Below are positions 62,233 through 64,000 of a stretch of DNA of 64,000 nt, piece after piece; positions within the stretch are counted from its first letter, which is position 1; each line of letters begins with the position of its first letter. Under the pieces are notes generated by a model. That model did no database searches and had not been told where the DNA came from. It saw nothing but the letters and a program-made list of their open reading frames with translations. Source of the DNA: Vibrio sp. SCSIO 43137 (GTDB lineage: Bacteria; Pseudomonadota; Gammaproteobacteria; Enterobacterales; Vibrionaceae); contig NZ_CP116384.1 in NCBI RefSeq assembly GCF_028201475.1, forward strand, positions 496,001 to 560,000, read 5' to 3'. A program made the position numbers and the translations under genes.

Positions 62233-63130
62233 AAAAGCAGCTCAAACCTATCGGGAAGCGGTTGGAACATTTGCCTATAACGCCATGCTAAAAGAAGCCA
62301 GACTAACACCGAAAGCAGGTTTGGTTGATTCAGTTTCGCAGGGCGCTCATACCGATATGGATATCTCAACCTTTGTAGCAAGTAGTGAGGCGTTAAAGCC
62401 TTATATGCTTGAGTTTGTGTGTGTTGGATATCAGTCAGCTCATATCACCGCAGAAAATTTACTGCCTCAGTTACGTAAAACAGGTTTGCAGGCAGAACAG
62501 GCCATGCTTAAGGCAACCCAAGGGGTAAACACCCATAAAGGGATGATTTTTACTATGGGCTTAATCTGTGGCGCGGCCGGCTGGCTACAAGGTAATAAAC
62601 AGGCTTTTAGCTCCGCAGATATACGCCCGGTTATCGTGGATATGTGCAGGCATCTGGTCAGGGATGAGCTTGTCCGGAAGAAAAATAACGGGAAAAATAA
62701 CGAGGACAGTCCCGTTAGTGCAGGAGAGCGAATTTTTGCCGAGCATGACATAACGGGTATTCGTGGTGAAGCGTCTCAGGGTTATCCTGTTATTTTTAAA
62801 TGCTCACTGCCTTTTTATCGTCAGGCTATGGCGAAACATAATGATGAGCATCTGGCGCTCTCTTACACTCTGCTAAAGTTGATGGCAGAGAACTGCGACA
62901 CCAATCTAATTCATAGGGGAGGTCTTGAAGGCTTGGCTTATGTTAAGCAGCAATCAGCGAAATACCTTAAGCGTAACTACTCTGGTACTGATGAGCTTAA
63001 CAAGTCGATAGAAGCGTTCGATCAGAAGCTGATAAACAGACATCTAAGCCCCGGCGGTAGTGCCGATCTATTGGCGGCAACATGGTTGCTTTATCAGTTA
63101 GATGAATTAAGTCGGGATTTTTGCCGGTAG
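62222..63130 (+). CDS. citG: Triphosphoribosyl-dephospho-CoA synthase
   Basis: This 302-residue protein is read from GTG 62222, overlapping the citX stop; a longer reading from 62147 has an unrelated Trp/Arg-rich leader and is rejected. It shows the CitG motifs AMLKEARLTPKAGLVDSVSQGAHTDMD, NTHKGMIFTMGLICGAAGWL and NLIHRGGLEGLAYV, then LSPGGSADLLAATWLLYQLD. It makes the precursor of the lyase prosthetic group from dephospho-CoA and ATP. It is the last cit gene; no citrate carrier or citAB genes follow within the window. Confidence 0.93.
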   Translation: MQYKKAAQTYREAVGTFAYNAMLKEARLTPKAGLVDSVSQGAHTDMDISTFVASSEALKPYMLEFVCVGYQSAHITAENLLPQLRKTGLQAEQAMLKATQGVNTHKGMIFTMGLICGAAGWLQGNKQAFSSADIRPVIVDMCRHLVRDELVRKKNNGKNNEDSPVSAGERIFAEHDITGIRGEASQGYPVIFKCSLPFYRQAMAKHNDEHLALSYTLLKLMAENCDTNLIHRGGLEGLAYVKQQSAKYLKRNYSGTDELNKSIEAFDQKLINRHLSPGGSADLLAATWLLYQLDELSRDFCR

Positions 63131-63203
63131 AGATTACAAACATTAACTTGCGGAATAGTGCAAATGCGAAGTATTCTTATTGATGTGAATTCTTTATCGG
63201 CTA

Positions 63204-63611
63204 ATGGTGGTGTGTGTGAAAAAGTGGTTTTTATTTTCACTGGGATGGATAGCAACGGCGCTGGGGTTTTTAGGCGTGTTTTTGCCTCTGTTACCCACAG
63301 TACCTTTTATTCTGTTAGCTATGTACTGCTTCGGTAAATCCTCTCCCCGTTTTCAAATCTGGCTGGAAAACAACCGCTATCTGGGCGATACAGTAGTGCG
63401 GATAAAGGCCAGCCTCGGCCTGACCAGTGCTGAGAAGAAACGTATTCTGTTCTTTAGCTGGCTCTCTATCGGGCTGACCATTATCTTTGTACTGGATAGT
63501 GTTCACGCCAGAACCATGCTGTCACTGATTCTGCTTATCGAAACCTGGGTTATCCTGCGTATGAAGACTTATAATCCGGAAGCTCAGGTAGTTAGTTCTT
63601 CCGATGCCTAA
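63204..63611 (+). CDS. DUF454 / YbaN-like inner membrane protein
   Basis: This 135-residue protein shows the DUF454 pattern: LGWIATALGFLGVFLPLLPTVPFILLAMYCFGKSSPRFQIWLENN. Hydrophobic segments and the ending TWVILRMKTY follow. The start is uncertain between ATG 63204 and GTG 63216. The function of the family is unknown. Its last 20 bases overlap the convergent patatin gene. Confidence 0.8.
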   Translation: MVVCVKKWFLFSLGWIATALGFLGVFLPLLPTVPFILLAMYCFGKSSPRFQIWLENNRYLGDTVVRIKASLGLTSAEKKRILFFSWLSIGLTIIFVLDSVHARTMLSLILLIETWVILRMKTYNPEAQVVSSSDA

Positions 63612-64000
63612 AGGCTTTCTGCGCAGCCAGATAGCCAAACTGAATCACTTCTTCTGCCTGATCAAAATCGAAAGTTCCGCATAGGTTTTGCGGGATATCA
63701 ATGCTCATATCCGGCGGATAGGCGGCCAGCTTCTGTCTGGCAATGGTGCCCTGCATAGCATCAAAGGCCTGATTGGCAATTTCAAAGGCATCAAAGTTGA
63801 TATTGACGGAATCAATAATGGAGTCCTGCACTTTATCAATATAGCGGGTAATTCTATTCTGGAATGAAGGGTTTATTTTATGAGGGACTATGGTTGGTTT
63901 CTCAACCTTAGCCATTAAGTCACCACCAAGGTTTACCGCAAGGGTGAGGTCAGTTTTATCGCTGAAGGTCGGGGCAATAGGAACCGGATTTAATACGCCG
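63592..64000 (-). CDS. Patatin-like protein, C-terminal part (continues beyond the window)
   Basis: Read leftward from the window edge, the reading frame is open and shows GVLNPVPIAPTFSDKTDLTLAVNLGG just inside, a segment typical of the patatin C-terminal half (the 'NPvPi.pt' region following the catalytic Asp), and then YPPDMSIDIPQNLCGTFDFDQAEEVIQFGY. An in-frame ATG at 63915 is not the true start. The Ser nucleophile must lie beyond position 64000. It is convergent with, and overlaps by 20 bases, the DUF454 gene. Confidence 0.75.
   Translation of the reverse strand, partial: GVLNPVPIAPTFSDKTDLTLAVNLGGDLMAKVEKPTIVPHKINPSFQNRITRYIDKVQDSIIDSVNINFDAFEIANQAFDAMQGTIARQKLAAYPPDMSIDIPQNLCGTFDFDQAEEVIQFGYLAAQKAFRHRKN

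Overview
The window looks like a chromosomal stretch of a marine gammaproteobacterium of the Vibrionaceae, probably a Vibrio. The main grounds are the norspermidine route (a fused diaminobutyrate aminotransferase/decarboxylase, carboxynorspermidine dehydrogenase and NspC), the abundance of chemoreceptors and LysR regulators, a DUF2860 outer-membrane protein, and a citCDEFXG citrate lyase cluster. I see no rRNA or tRNA genes, CRISPR array, complete insertion sequence, integrase or phage genes. All calls come from reading the sequence; no database search was run.

Layout. 1-2.0 kb: tail of a CurA-like oxidoreductase, a glutathione transferase, then three tandem paralogous peptide genes of 49, 91 and 44 codons that share the start MKNxIAxA(F/Y)(I/M)GQKA and match no family I recognise. 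2-11.8 kb: a Gfo/Idh oxidoreductase-monooxygenase pair divergent from a LysR gene, a FAN1-type VRR-NUC nuclease, a LysE exporter, a two-component system, an ABC membrane domain without ATPase, and an ArgP-like regulator divergent from an agmatinase-family enzyme. 11.8-24 kb: DUF2860 and DM13 envelope proteins, a Cache chemoreceptor, a second GST, DUF6506, an unusual fusion of two different solute-binding-protein folds, two more orphan binding proteins around a PAS chemoreceptor, and an MFS transporter. 24-30.7 kb: the norspermidine operon on the minus strand, preceded by an unannotated hairpin-rich region. 30.7-40 kb: an orphan lipoprotein, a zinc-ribbon membrane protein, a response regulator with a helical-repeat tail, a CYTH enzyme, then a translationally coupled HupE-patatin-GNAT-Nudix operon, a LysR gene and another Cache chemoreceptor. 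40-47 kb: an S4 RNA-binding protein, amylosucrase with a sugar O-acetyltransferase, a DmeF-type metal exporter with a MarR regulator, and DbpA. 47.4-53.4 kb: a complete ribose operon rbsDACBKR with two RbsR-type operators. 53.4-64 kb: an EamA transporter, a D-amino-acid transaminase, an AGCS symporter, citCDEFXG, a DUF454 protein, and the 3' part of a patatin gene running off the edge.

How it fits together. Most of the window is nutrient sensing and catabolism: ribose uptake and phosphorylation, citrate cleavage, alpha-glucan synthesis from sucrose, amino acid uptake, and chemotaxis receptors. The least explained items are the three-peptide cluster (996-1897), the double binding protein (17065-18996), the structured region upstream of the norspermidine operon (about 30155-30398), and a tandem operator-like repeat before dmeF-marR (45563-45617).
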